Shown here piece by piece: positions 33,229 through 41,347 of a stretch of DNA of 41,347 nt; positions within the stretch are counted from its first letter, which is position 1; every line of letters begins with the position of its first letter. The notes below the pieces were generated by a model. That model did not search any database. It worked only from the letters and a program-made list of their open reading frames with translations, and had not been told where the DNA came from. The DNA is from Streptomyces sp. S.PNR 29. Its GTDB lineage: Bacteria > Actinomycetota > Actinomycetes > Streptomycetales > Streptomycetaceae. Position numbers and translations under genes: made by a program. The DNA is taken from assembly GCF_030386795.1 (NCBI RefSeq), contig NZ_JANUQM010000024.1, positions 1 to 41,347 on the forward strand, read 5' to 3'.

Positions 33229-36200
33229 GTGATTGACCAGACGAGGCCCGAGAACGCGTCCGACTCCCCGGATACCGCACGTGTCGACGGCGGAATCGCC
33301 GTCATCGGCGTCGCCTGCCGCCCGCCCGGGGAGCCCCGGGACGCCGAGGCCCTCCACGGCCCCGGCCTGACCCCCCAGCAGCGGCTGGCGCTCGAACTCG
33401 CCCGCGAGGCCTTGAACAGTGCTCGCATCGTCCCGGAGAGCCTGACTGGCGGACCCACCGGCGTCTTCCTCGGCGCCACCGGCCTGAGTCGCGGGCGCCT
33501 CGCCCACCACGTCTCCCACGCCCTTGGCCTGCGCGGACCGAGCTGCACCGTGGAGCCCGAACAGGTCTCCTCCCTGTCGGCCGTGCACCTGGCCTGCGAA
33601 AGCCTGCGAACCGGAGAGTCCGCACTCGCCCTCGCGGGCGGAGTGCACCGTGGTCCGAAGCACGAGAACACGATGGCGGACGAGGAATCCGGCGGTCTGG
33701 TCGTCCTCAAGCCGTTACGCCGGGCCGTCGCCGACGGAGACACCGTCCACTGCGTGCTGAGCGCCGCCGAAACGAACACCGGCCTTCTCGGGGCGTCCGG
33801 CATCGTCGGACTCATCGAGACCGTACTGGCCAAGAAGCGGGCGTCCGTCGTGCCGTGGACGGTCAGTGGTCACACCCCGGAGGCGTTGCGAGGGCAGGCG
33901 GCCCGGCTGGCGCAGTGGGTGCGGGAGACCGAGGGGCTCGATGCCGGGCGTGTCGCGGGGGCGCTGGCGTCCTCCCGGCCGGTGTTCGAGCACCGTGCCG
34001 TGGTGCTGGGCAGTGGCCGAGAGGCGCTGCTCGCCGGCCTGGGTGAGGTCGAACAGGGTGTGCCCGGCGCCGGCGTGATCACGGGCGCGGCCTCGGTGAC
34101 GGGCAAGGTCGCGTTGGTGTTCCCGGGGCAGGGGCCGCAGTGGATCGGAATGGGACGGGAACTGTATGCGGCCTCACCGGTGTTCGCCGCGCGGATCGAT
34201 GAGTGCGCGCAGGCGCTGGCGCCGTACGTGGACTGGTCGTTGCACGAAGTGCTGGGCGGAGCCGCGGGAGCCGCGTCACTGGAGCGGTCGGATGTGGTCC
34301 AGCCGGCGTTGTGGGCGGTGATGGTGGCGCTCGCGGCCGTATGGGAGTCCCTGGGAGTCCGTCCCGATGCGGTGGTGGGGCACTCGATGGGGGAGACCGC
34401 TGCCGCGGTGGTGACCGGTGCGCTGTCGCTGGAGGACGGGGCCCGGGTGATGGCGCTGCGCAGCCGGACGGTCGTCGAGCTGAGCGGCCGGGGAGGCATG
34501 GTGTCGGTGGCGGCACCGGTGGAGCGCGTGCGGGAGTGGTGTGTGTCGGTGGGGGAGGGGGTGTCGGTGGCGGCGGTCAACGGGCCCGCGTCGGTGGTGG
34601 TCTCCGGAGAACTGGCCGCTCTGGACCGGCTGGTGGCCATCGGTGAGGGAGAGGGGGTGCGGGTCCGTCGGATCCCGGTGGACTACGCCTCGCATTCGGT
34701 GCAGGTGGAGCAGATCGCCGACCGGTTGGAGCGGGAGCTGGCGGGAGTGTCCCCGGGGGCCGCGCGGGTGCCGGTGTACTCGACGGTGGAGGCCGCTTGG
34801 GTGGACGGTAGTCGGCTGGACGCCGGGTACTGGGTGCGCAACGAACGTCGGCCCGTGCGGTTCGAGGAGGCGGTGCGCGGGCTGCTGGACGAGGGCTTCC
34901 GGTTCTTCGTCGAGTGCAGCCCCCACCCGGTATTGACCGTGGGCGTGGAGGAGACCGCCGCGGACAGGGGCGTGGCCGACGTGGTGGCCACCGGAACGCT
35001 GCGCCGGGACGAGGGCGGTCCGGAGCGTGTGCTGGCCTCGGCCGCCGAACTCTTCGTCCGCGGTGCGAACGTCGACTGGAACACCGTCACCGGCACCCCG
35101 GACACCCCCGTGGACCTGCCCCCGTACGCCCCCCAGCACCAGCGTCACCGGCTCGACGACGTCACTTCCGTACTGGATCTCGTCCGCACCCAAGCCGCCG
35201 TCGTGCTGCGCCACGCCACCCCTGACGAGGTGGACGCCGACCGCACCTTCAAGGACCTCGGTTTCGACTCGCTGATGGCCGTCGAGCTCCGTCGTCGTCT
35301 GAACGCCGTCACCTCTCTGAACCTGCCGACGAGTGTGGTCTTCGACCACCCGACGCCCGCCGCGCTCGCGACGGAGATCCAGTCGCAGCTGACCAGCGGC
35401 GGCAGCCCCGTCGACGAAGACGCGGAGCCGGTACCGTCGGCGGCCCCACTCCTCCCCGGCGACCCCATCGCCATCGTCGGCATGAGCTGCCGCTTACCCG
35501 GAGGAATACGGTCGCCACAGAACCTGTGGGCCTTCGTCACCGAAGGCGGCGACGCCATAGGGGACCCCCCGACCGACCGAGGCTGGGGCGCCGAGCCCTA
35601 CCAGGGCGGCTTCCTCCACGACGCCGGTGCATTCGACGCGGCGTTCTTCGGTATTTCGCCGCGTGAGGCGGTGGCGATGGATCCGCAGCAGCGGCTGCTG
35701 CTGGAGACGTCGTGGGAGGCGCTGGAGCAGGCGGGCATCGATCCGCACTCGCTCCGGGGCAGCCGCAGTGGCGTCTTCGTCGGGGCCATGGCCGGCGACT
35801 ACGCCCGTCATCTCCGCGACACCCCGGAGAACCTGGCCGGCTACCTGCTGACCGGCAGCGCGGGCAGTGTCGTGTCGGGCCGGGTGGCGTACGCGCTGGG
35901 GCTTGAGGGTCCCGCGGTGTCCGTGGACACGGCGTGTTCGTCGTCATTGGTGGCCCTGCACCTGGCGATACGGGCGCTGCGCAGCGGGGAGTGCTCGCTG
36001 GCACTGGCGGGCGGCGTGACGGTGATGGCGACACCGTCCATGTTCACGGAGTTCAGCCGACAGCGGGGGCTGGCGGCGGACGGTCGGTGCAAGGCGTTCG
36101 CAGCCGCGGCGGACGGCACCAGTTGGGCCGAGGGTGCGGGTGTGCTGGTGGTGGAGCGTCTGTCGGACGCGCGGCGTCATGGGCATCGGGTGCTGGCGGT

Positions 36201-39200
36201 GGTGCGGGGTTCGGCGGTGAATCAGGACGGGGCGTCGAACGGGTTGACGGCGCCGAACGGTCCGGCGCAGCAGCGGGTGATCCGGCAGGCGCTGGCGGAT
36301 GCGGGCGTGGGGGCGGCCGAGGTCGATGTGGTGGAGGCCCACGGTACGGGCACGACGCTCGGGGATCCGATCGAGGCGCAGGCGTTGCTGGCGACCTACG
36401 GTCAGGGGCGGGACGAAGGCAGCCCGGTGTGGCTGGGCTCTTTGAAGTCGAACATCGGGCACACGCAGGCGGCGGCCGGTGTGGCGGGCGTCATCAAGAT
36501 GGTGATGGCGCTGCACCACGGTGTGCTGCCGCAGACCCTCCATGTGGACCGTCCGTCGCCGCACGTGGACTGGTCCTCGGGCAGGATGGAGCTGCTGACG
36601 GAGGCGCGGCCGTGGCCGGAGGTGGGCCGGGCGCGGCGGGCGGCGGTGTCCTCCTTCGGTATCAGCGGCACCAACGCGCACGTCGTGCTGGAGCAGGCCC
36701 CGCAGGAGGCTGAGGGCGAGCAGCTCGTACGTTCGGGGGGTGTGGTGCCGTGGGTGGTCAGCGGTCACACGTCCGAGGCGCTGGCGGCGCAGGCGCGCCG
36801 GCTCCTGACGCACCTGTCCGGGCAGCCGGAGACGAGTCCGGAAGAAGTCGGGTACTCACTGGCGACCGGACGGGCAGCGCTGGACCAACGCGCCGTCGTG
36901 GTCGGCCGGGACCGCGAGGAGTTGCTCGGTGGTCTGGAGGCCCTGGCCGACGGTCGTTCCGCGGCGAACCTCGTACGGGGGCGGGCACGTGCCGGAGGCC
37001 GTATCGCGTTCATGTTCACCGGCCAAGGAGCTCAACGGCTCGGCATGGGACGGGAGTTGTACGACGAGTTCCCCGTCTTCGCCCGTGCATTCGACTCCGT
37101 GGCTGCCGAGCTGGACCAGCACCTCGGCCGGCACACGGGCCGACCGCTGCGCGAAGTGGTCTGGGGCGAGGACACAGACCTGCTGAACCGCACGGTCCAC
37201 ACCCAGGCCGCGTTGTTCGCCTTCGAGGTGGCGCTGTTCCGTCTGCTGGAGTCCTGGGATGTTCGTCCGGACTTCGTGACCGGACACTCGATCGGTGAGG
37301 TGGCGGCCGCGCATGTCGCCGGAGTGTTCTCCCTGCCGGACGCGGCCGCCCTGGTGGCTGCCCGCGGTCGGCTGATGGACGAACTGCCCGACGGCGGAGC
37401 GATGGTGGCCGTGCAGGCGGCCGAGGACGAGGTCCGGCCGATGCTCACCGACCGGGTCGGCATCGCCGCCGTCAACGGACCCGATGCCGTGGTGCTGTCG
37501 GGCGACGAGGACGCCGTACGCGACCTGGCGCTGCACTGGGAAGCGCGGGGAAGGAAGACACGGCGGCTTGCGGTGAGCCACGCGTTCCACTCGCCCTTGA
37601 TGCAGCCGATGCTCGTCGCGTTCCGGCGGACAGCCGAGGGACTGGCCTACTCCGAGCCCGCCGTCCCGGTCGTGTCGAACCTGACCGGGACACCGCTCCC
37701 GGTGGAGATGCTGGGATCGGCGGATCACTGGGTGCGGCACATCAGCGAGACCGTACGGTTCGCCGACGGTGTGCGGTACCTCCGTGAGCAGGGCGTCACC
37801 CGCTTCGTGGAGCTGGGACCCGACGGTGTGCTGACCGCCATGGCCCAGAACTGCCCGGACATGACCGGCCACCTGGTGGTGCCGACAGGGCGACGGGACC
37901 GGCCCGAGGCGGTGGCGCTGAACCTGGCGCTCGGGCACCTGCACGCGGTGGGCGCCTCCGTCGACTGGCGTGCCTTCCACGCCGGATCAGGCACGCTCCG
38001 CACCGAACTGCCGACATACGCCTTCCAGCACGAGCGGTACTGGCTGGACCCGGCCTCCTCTGCCGCCGATGTGGAGTCGGCGGGCCTGGAGGCGGTGGAA
38101 CACCCGATGCTCGGTGCGGCCCTGCCCCTGGACGACGGAGCCGTCCTGACGGGGCGGCTGTCCGCCCGAAGTGTGCCCTGGCTCGCAGACGGACGAGCAG
38201 GGGGAGCCGTCGTGGTGCCCGGCACCGGGCTGGCGGAGATGGCGCTCCGGGCGGGCACGCAGGTCGGTTTCCCGCGACTGGACGAGCTGCTCCTGCACGC
38301 CCCGCTGGTCGTCCCGGCCGAGGGCGCGCTGGATGTCCAGGTCCGGGTGGCAGCGGGCGGCACGCCCGCACAACGGCATCTGGAGTTGCTGGCCCGACCC
38401 GCGGGGGAAGCCGAGTGGGACCGGCACGCCTCGGGCGTGCTGGCTTCAGCGCCGGTCGCCCCGGACGAGCGGCTGGAGAGCTGGCCCCCGGTCGGAGCGG
38501 CGCCGGTCGAGCTGGACGGCCTGTACGAGCGGCTCGCGGCCGACGGACTGGAGTACGGCCCGGCGTTTCGCGGGCTGGAGGCCGTCTGGCACGGCACGGC
38601 CGAGGGCGAGGTCTTCGCGGAGGTGCGCCTGCCCCGGGGAGCGGCGGACCAGGCGGACCGGTATCTGGTGCACCCGGCGCTCTTCGAGGCGCTTCTGCAC
38701 GCGGTGTACGCGAGTGACCTGCTGCCTCGGGCCGATGGGGGAGCGCGGCTTCCGTTCTCCTTCTCCGGTCTGGCTGTCCGGGCGGCGGGTGCTTCCCAGC
38801 TGAGGGTGAGGCTGACGGCCGTCGACGCGGACACGGTGTCCGTGTCGGCCTGGGACACGGCCGGGGACCCCGTGGTCACCGCCGGGACAGTCACATTGCT
38901 CCCGGTTCCGGGGCAGCGGATGCGGACGGCCGTGTCGCCCGCCCGGGACGTTCTGTACCGGGTGGTGTGGGAGCCTCAGGCATCCACGGCAACGGGTGCC
39001 GGGGAGCCGGAGAACCGGTGCGTGGTGCTGGCCGGAGGCAGCCTGGCCGGGGAGCTGACCGACATCGGCGTGGCGGCCGAGGAGCCACCGGCGGGTGCGC
39101 CCACCGGTGGACCACTGCCGGAGCAGGTGCGGGCCGGTCTGGCCGCTGCACTGGGCGTGGTGCAGTCATGGCCGGCCGACGGACGCTCGGCCGACGGGCG

Positions 39201-40842
39201 GTTGGCGCTGGTGACACGCCGCGCTGTGGCGGCCGTGCCGGGCGAGGACGTGGATCCGGCCCAGGCCGCGCTATGGGGTCTGGTGCGATCGGCGCAGACC
39301 GAGCATCCGGGCGTCTTCCAGGTGGTGGACCTCGATGAAGATCCGGTGTCGGTCGCGGCGGTGGCCGCGGCCATGCGCTCGCAGGAACCCCAGATCGCCA
39401 TACGCGCCGGCGAACTGCGCATGCCACGCCTCGTACGGGCCGGCAGCCCGGGCCTGCGGGAAGAGACGCGGGCCGCCCCGCGTACCCGGCCGGGCGACCG
39501 CTGGAGCACCGCTTCGCTGCTGGTGACCGGGGCCGGCGGTGTCGTGGGCTCGGCACTGGCCCGGCATGCCGTCGCCGCTCAGGGAGTGGGCCATGTCATT
39601 CTGCTCAGCCGCCGAGGTGAACGGGCAGCCGGGACGGCCGAGTTGGCGACAGCATTGCGTGAGCTGGGCGCCTTGGTCACCGTCGAAGCGTGCGACGCCG
39701 CCGCACGGGACCAGCTGGCGGCGGTTTTCGCGCGGGTGCCGCAGGACTTCCCCCTGCGCGGGGTGATTCACGCGGCCGGTGTGGTGGACGACGCCGTTGT
39801 CCAAGCACTCACCCCCGACGGTCTGGAGACCGTACTGCGGGCGAAGGCCGATGCCGTGGCTCATCTGGACGAGCTGACGCGCGGCATGGATCTTGAATGG
39901 TTCGTGACCTGCTCGTCCGTCGCGGGCTGGTGGGGGACGGCGGGCCAGGCGAACTACGCGGCCGCCAACGCCTGCGTCGACGCGCTGGTACAGCGACGGC
40001 GAGCAGCGGGCTTCCCCGCGCTGTCGCTCGCCTGGGGACTGTGGGAGGAACGCAGCGGAATCAGCGAGAAACTCGATCAGGCGGACCTGCTGCGCCTGGC
40101 CCGCACCGGTATCGCCCCGCTGTCGACCTCCGACGCCCTGACGGCTTTCGACATCGCACTCGGCCTCGACGAGCCGGTACTGCTGCCGGTCCGCCTGGCT
40201 TTACGACACCTCTCCGACAGCATCACGGCGCCCCCCACCCCGCTGCTCACCAAGTACGCGCGCCGGCAGGCGAAACCCCCGGCGGCCGAGCAACGGAAGG
40301 CTGTACCGCCGGACGGCAGCACGCTCAAGGACCGCCTGGCGGCCATGACCGATCAGGAGCGGGTGCAGTCACTGCAACAACTGGTCCGCGAAGAGGCGGC
40401 GGCGGTGCTGAACCACAGCAACCCCGGTGCCGTGGACCTCGACCGCGGCTTCCTGGACATGGGATTCAGCTCGCTCACCGCCCTGGAACTGCGCAACCGG
40501 ATCGGGGCGACGATCGGACTTCCACTGCCGCCGACCACCATCTTCGACTACCCCACACCGGGTGCCCTGGCGAAATACCTGTCCACCCAGCTCGTACCGA
40601 GCCGTGAGGACGTCTCCGCATCCCTCATCCGGGACATCGGCACGATGGCCGAACGATTCGAGACGATCGACGACGACACGGTACGCGCCCAACTGACACA
40701 GCGTCTTGAGGAACTCCTGAATCAATGGGCCAGCGGTACGGGCACCGGTTCCGGGCCGGAACCGTCGAGTGACGGCGATATCGAATCGGCGAGTGCGGAC
40801 TTCATGTTCGATCTCATCGACAAGGAATTCGGCAAAGCCTGA
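33229..40842 (+). CDS. Type I polyketide synthase: KS(Q)-remnant-AT-ACP / KS-AT-DH*-KR-ACP
   Basis: The start chosen is GTG 33229 behind GGGAGAAGG, giving 2537 residues. Loading part: an eroded ketosynthase of only about 180 residues with Gln 112 where the active Cys belongs, AT (GHSMGE, Ser 386; YASHS from 486, a methylmalonyl-type signature), ACP (Ser 681). Module 1: KS (Cys 903, His 1038 in HGTGT, His 1078 in KSNIGH), AT (GHSIGE, Ser 1354; HAFH 1451-1454, malonyl-type), DH with both catalytic residues lost, KR (GAGGVVG from 2101, VDD 2186-2188, Tyr 2243), ACP (GFSSL, Ser 2415). The C-terminus (SADFMFDLIDKEFG) is a typical docking tail toward the next PKS. Expected first product: a propionate-like starter extended once to a beta-hydroxy thioester. 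At least three TTA codons (33715, 35494, 40201) suggest bldA control. Confidence 0.95.
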   Translation: MIDQTRPENASDSPDTARVDGGIAVIGVACRPPGEPRDAEALHGPGLTPQQRLALELAREALNSARIVPESLTGGPTGVFLGATGLSRGRLAHHVSHALGLRGPSCTVEPEQVSSLSAVHLACESLRTGESALALAGGVHRGPKHENTMADEESGGLVVLKPLRRAVADGDTVHCVLSAAETNTGLLGASGIVGLIETVLAKKRASVVPWTVSGHTPEALRGQAARLAQWVRETEGLDAGRVAGALASSRPVFEHRAVVLGSGREALLAGLGEVEQGVPGAGVITGAASVTGKVALVFPGQGPQWIGMGRELYAASPVFAARIDECAQALAPYVDWSLHEVLGGAAGAASLERSDVVQPALWAVMVALAAVWESLGVRPDAVVGHSMGETAAAVVTGALSLEDGARVMALRSRTVVELSGRGGMVSVAAPVERVREWCVSVGEGVSVAAVNGPASVVVSGELAALDRLVAIGEGEGVRVRRIPVDYASHSVQVEQIADRLERELAGVSPGAARVPVYSTVEAAWVDGSRLDAGYWVRNERRPVRFEEAVRGLLDEGFRFFVECSPHPVLTVGVEETAADRGVADVVATGTLRRDEGGPERVLASAAELFVRGANVDWNTVTGTPDTPVDLPPYAPQHQRHRLDDVTSVLDLVRTQAAVVLRHATPDEVDADRTFKDLGFDSLMAVELRRRLNAVTSLNLPTSVVFDHPTPAALATEIQSQLTSGGSPVDEDAEPVPSAAPLLPGDPIAIVGMSCRLPGGIRSPQNLWAFVTEGGDAIGDPPTDRGWGAEPYQGGFLHDAGAFDAAFFGISPREAVAMDPQQRLLLETSWEALEQAGIDPHSLRGSRSGVFVGAMAGDYARHLRDTPENLAGYLLTGSAGSVVSGRVAYALGLEGPAVSVDTACSSSLVALHLAIRALRSGECSLALAGGVTVMATPSMFTEFSRQRGLAADGRCKAFAAAADGTSWAEGAGVLVVERLSDARRHGHRVLAVVRGSAVNQDGASNGLTAPNGPAQQRVIRQALADAGVGAAEVDVVEAHGTGTTLGDPIEAQALLATYGQGRDEGSPVWLGSLKSNIGHTQAAAGVAGVIKMVMALHHGVLPQTLHVDRPSPHVDWSSGRMELLTEARPWPEVGRARRAAVSSFGISGTNAHVVLEQAPQEAEGEQLVRSGGVVPWVVSGHTSEALAAQARRLLTHLSGQPETSPEEVGYSLATGRAALDQRAVVVGRDREELLGGLEALADGRSAANLVRGRARAGGRIAFMFTGQGAQRLGMGRELYDEFPVFARAFDSVAAELDQHLGRHTGRPLREVVWGEDTDLLNRTVHTQAALFAFEVALFRLLESWDVRPDFVTGHSIGEVAAAHVAGVFSLPDAAALVAARGRLMDELPDGGAMVAVQAAEDEVRPMLTDRVGIAAVNGPDAVVLSGDEDAVRDLALHWEARGRKTRRLAVSHAFHSPLMQPMLVAFRRTAEGLAYSEPAVPVVSNLTGTPLPVEMLGSADHWVRHISETVRFADGVRYLREQGVTRFVELGPDGVLTAMAQNCPDMTGHLVVPTGRRDRPEAVALNLALGHLHAVGASVDWRAFHAGSGTLRTELPTYAFQHERYWLDPASSAADVESAGLEAVEHPMLGAALPLDDGAVLTGRLSARSVPWLADGRAGGAVVVPGTGLAEMALRAGTQVGFPRLDELLLHAPLVVPAEGALDVQVRVAAGGTPAQRHLELLARPAGEAEWDRHASGVLASAPVAPDERLESWPPVGAAPVELDGLYERLAADGLEYGPAFRGLEAVWHGTAEGEVFAEVRLPRGAADQADRYLVHPALFEALLHAVYASDLLPRADGGARLPFSFSGLAVRAAGASQLRVRLTAVDADTVSVSAWDTAGDPVVTAGTVTLLPVPGQRMRTAVSPARDVLYRVVWEPQASTATGAGEPENRCVVLAGGSLAGELTDIGVAAEEPPAGAPTGGPLPEQVRAGLAAALGVVQSWPADGRSADGRLALVTRRAVAAVPGEDVDPAQAALWGLVRSAQTEHPGVFQVVDLDEDPVSVAAVAAAMRSQEPQIAIRAGELRMPRLVRAGSPGLREETRAAPRTRPGDRWSTASLLVTGAGGVVGSALARHAVAAQGVGHVILLSRRGERAAGTAELATALRELGALVTVEACDAAARDQLAAVFARVPQDFPLRGVIHAAGVVDDAVVQALTPDGLETVLRAKADAVAHLDELTRGMDLEWFVTCSSVAGWWGTAGQANYAAANACVDALVQRRRAAGFPALSLAWGLWEERSGISEKLDQADLLRLARTGIAPLSTSDALTAFDIALGLDEPVLLPVRLALRHLSDSITAPPTPLLTKYARRQAKPPAAEQRKAVPPDGSTLKDRLAAMTDQERVQSLQQLVREEAAAVLNHSNPGAVDLDRGFLDMGFSSLTALELRNRIGATIGLPLPPTTIFDYPTPGALAKYLSTQLVPSREDVSASLIRDIGTMAERFETIDDDTVRAQLTQRLEELLNQWASGTGTGSGPEPSSDGDIESASADFMFDLIDKEFGKA
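33295..33840 (+). other. Eroded KSQ-like ketosynthase remnant in the PKS loading module
   Basis: Recognisable KS blocks survive: GIAVIGVACRPPGE, LTPQQRLALELAREAL, GVFLGATG, LGLRGPSCTVEPEQVSSLSAVHLA and ALAGGV. The Cys of DTACSSS is Gln (Q112). The whole HGTGT region is deleted, and the KSNIGH block is reduced to ETNTGLLGASGIVGLI with no His. The domain is under half the normal 420 residues. Normal KSQ domains decarboxylate malonyl units and need those histidines, so this one is probably not catalytic. Confidence 0.8.
35641..35748 (+). repeat. KS segment shared with PKS2, copy 1
   Basis: About 105 bases encoding FFGISPREA...MDPQQRLLLETSWEALE closely match 41224-41330; most differences are silent. 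Confidence 0.8.
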
Positions 40843-40899
40843 GCTCCTGACCCGTACACAGCCCGCGCCTGGTTTCTGGAATCCCGAGGAGGATGAACT

Positions 40900-41347
40900 A
40901 TGAGTGCGAACGAGGAGAAGCTCCTCGAATACCTCAAGCGCGTGACGGCTGACTTGCGGCAGGCCAACCGACGCCTGCAAGAAATCGAGGAAGAGAGCCA
41001 CGAGCCGATCGCGATCGTGGGGATGGGGTGTCGTTTTCCGGGGGGTGTGTCCTCTCCGGAGGATTTGTGGCGTGTTGTTGTGGGTGGGGTGGATGCTGTG
41101 GGTGGGTTTCCCGCGGATCGGGGTTGGGATCTGGCGGGGTTGTTCGATGGGGATCCGGAGCGTGTGGGGGCGAGTTACGCGCGGTCGGGTGGGTTTCTGT
41201 ATGACGCTGCGGAGTTCGATGCGGGGTTTTTCGGTATTTCGCCGCGTGAGGCGTTGGCGATGGATCCGCAGCAGCGGTTGTTGTTGGAGACGTCGTGGGA
41301 GGCGTTGGAGCGGGCGGGGATTGATCCTGGTTCGTTGAAGGAGTTCC
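40900..41347 (+). CDS. Type I polyketide synthase, 3'-truncated by window end
   Basis: The gene starts at ATG 40900 behind GAGGAGG, 57 bases after PKS1. The first 149 codons are visible: an N-terminal coiled-coil docking helix (EKLLEYLKRVTADLRQANRRLQEIEEE) that should bind the PKS1 tail, then a ketosynthase start (PIAIVGMGCRFPGG, FFGISPREALAMDPQQRLLLETSWEALERAG). It therefore continues the chain. Codon use changes sharply at about 41015: before it the usual C-ending codons, after it G/T-rich choices (TTG, GTT, GGT, GAT). Confidence 0.95.
   Translation, partial: MSANEEKLLEYLKRVTADLRQANRRLQEIEEESHEPIAIVGMGCRFPGGVSSPEDLWRVVVGGVDAVGGFPADRGWDLAGLFDGDPERVGASYARSGGFLYDAAEFDAGFFGISPREALAMDPQQRLLLETSWEALERAGIDPGSLKEF
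41224..41330 (+). repeat. KS segment shared with PKS1, copy 2
   Basis: Partner of 35641-35748. Both copies use the same T-rich block TTCGGTATTTCGCCGCGTGA, which is atypical for the codon use around the PKS1 copy. Confidence 0.8.

Noticed and set aside
1..41347. One hybrid NRPS-PKS cluster
   Set aside because: No NRPS-PKS hybrid module or shared docking element is visible, and several terminators and unrelated genes separate the two operons; two adjacent clusters is the simpler reading.

Overview
This is high-GC actinomycete DNA, almost certainly from Streptomyces or a close relative. The evidence is the strong G/C bias at third codon positions, the frequent GTG starts, GTGA/ATGA stop-start overlaps, rare TTA codons, and the gene content (modular NRPS and type I PKS, P450s, a double-glycine leader peptide, an nSTAND/WD40 protein). 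No rRNA, tRNA, CRISPR array, transposase or integrase was seen.

Region 1 (1-18139, all plus strand) is the 3' end of a non-ribosomal peptide operon. It holds a 5'-truncated NRPS (A-T-E-C-A-T-E), a terminating NRPS (C-A-T-X-A*-TE), two cytochrome P450s, a tryptophan-halogenase-family enzyme and a flavin reductase, closed by a hairpin at 18208. The second condensation-like domain of the terminal NRPS reads HRIAADD instead of HHxxxDG. That is the hallmark of the X-domain that recruits cross-linking P450s in glycopeptide antibiotic assembly, and both P450s carry the PRDD motif linked to X-domain docking. The module order (two consecutive E-containing modules directly before the X-TE module), the decayed adenylation domain between X and TE, and the Trp-type halogenase do not match the textbook heptapeptide glycopeptide systems. 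This is my best candidate for an undescribed system: a halogenated, P450-cross-linked peptide ending in ...D-aa, D-aa, L-aa.

Region 2 (18339-22274) is a tightly coupled operon of a lipoprotein with an internal duplication, a membrane adaptor with a peptidoglycan-binding-like domain, a MacB-type ATPase and a MacB-type permease. A convergent cold-shock-domain gene follows on the minus strand (22359-22796).

Region 3 (23301-29887) holds four free-standing genes. They are a 65-residue peptide with a GG leader ending in its own perfect terminator, a secreted beta-trefoil-like protein, a large XRE-nSTAND-TM-WD40 protein (14 blades, one TTA codon), and a secreted NlpC/P60-like protein with five 153-bp tandem repeats.

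Region 4 (30094-end) is the start of a type I polyketide operon. It comprises a zinc-ribbon/OB-fold protein, a class III CoA-transferase, a 21-codon mini-ORF, a glutaryl-CoA-dehydrogenase-like flavoenzyme, PKS1 and the first 149 codons of PKS2. PKS1 has an eroded KSQ-like domain, AT, ACP, then KS, AT, inactive DH, KR, ACP. The CoA enzymes plausibly supply or edit a starter or extender unit. PKS1 carries at least three TTA codons, which suggests bldA-dependent expression. Nothing here shows that the NRPS and PKS operons make one joint product; the roughly 12 kb between them holds unrelated genes and several terminators.
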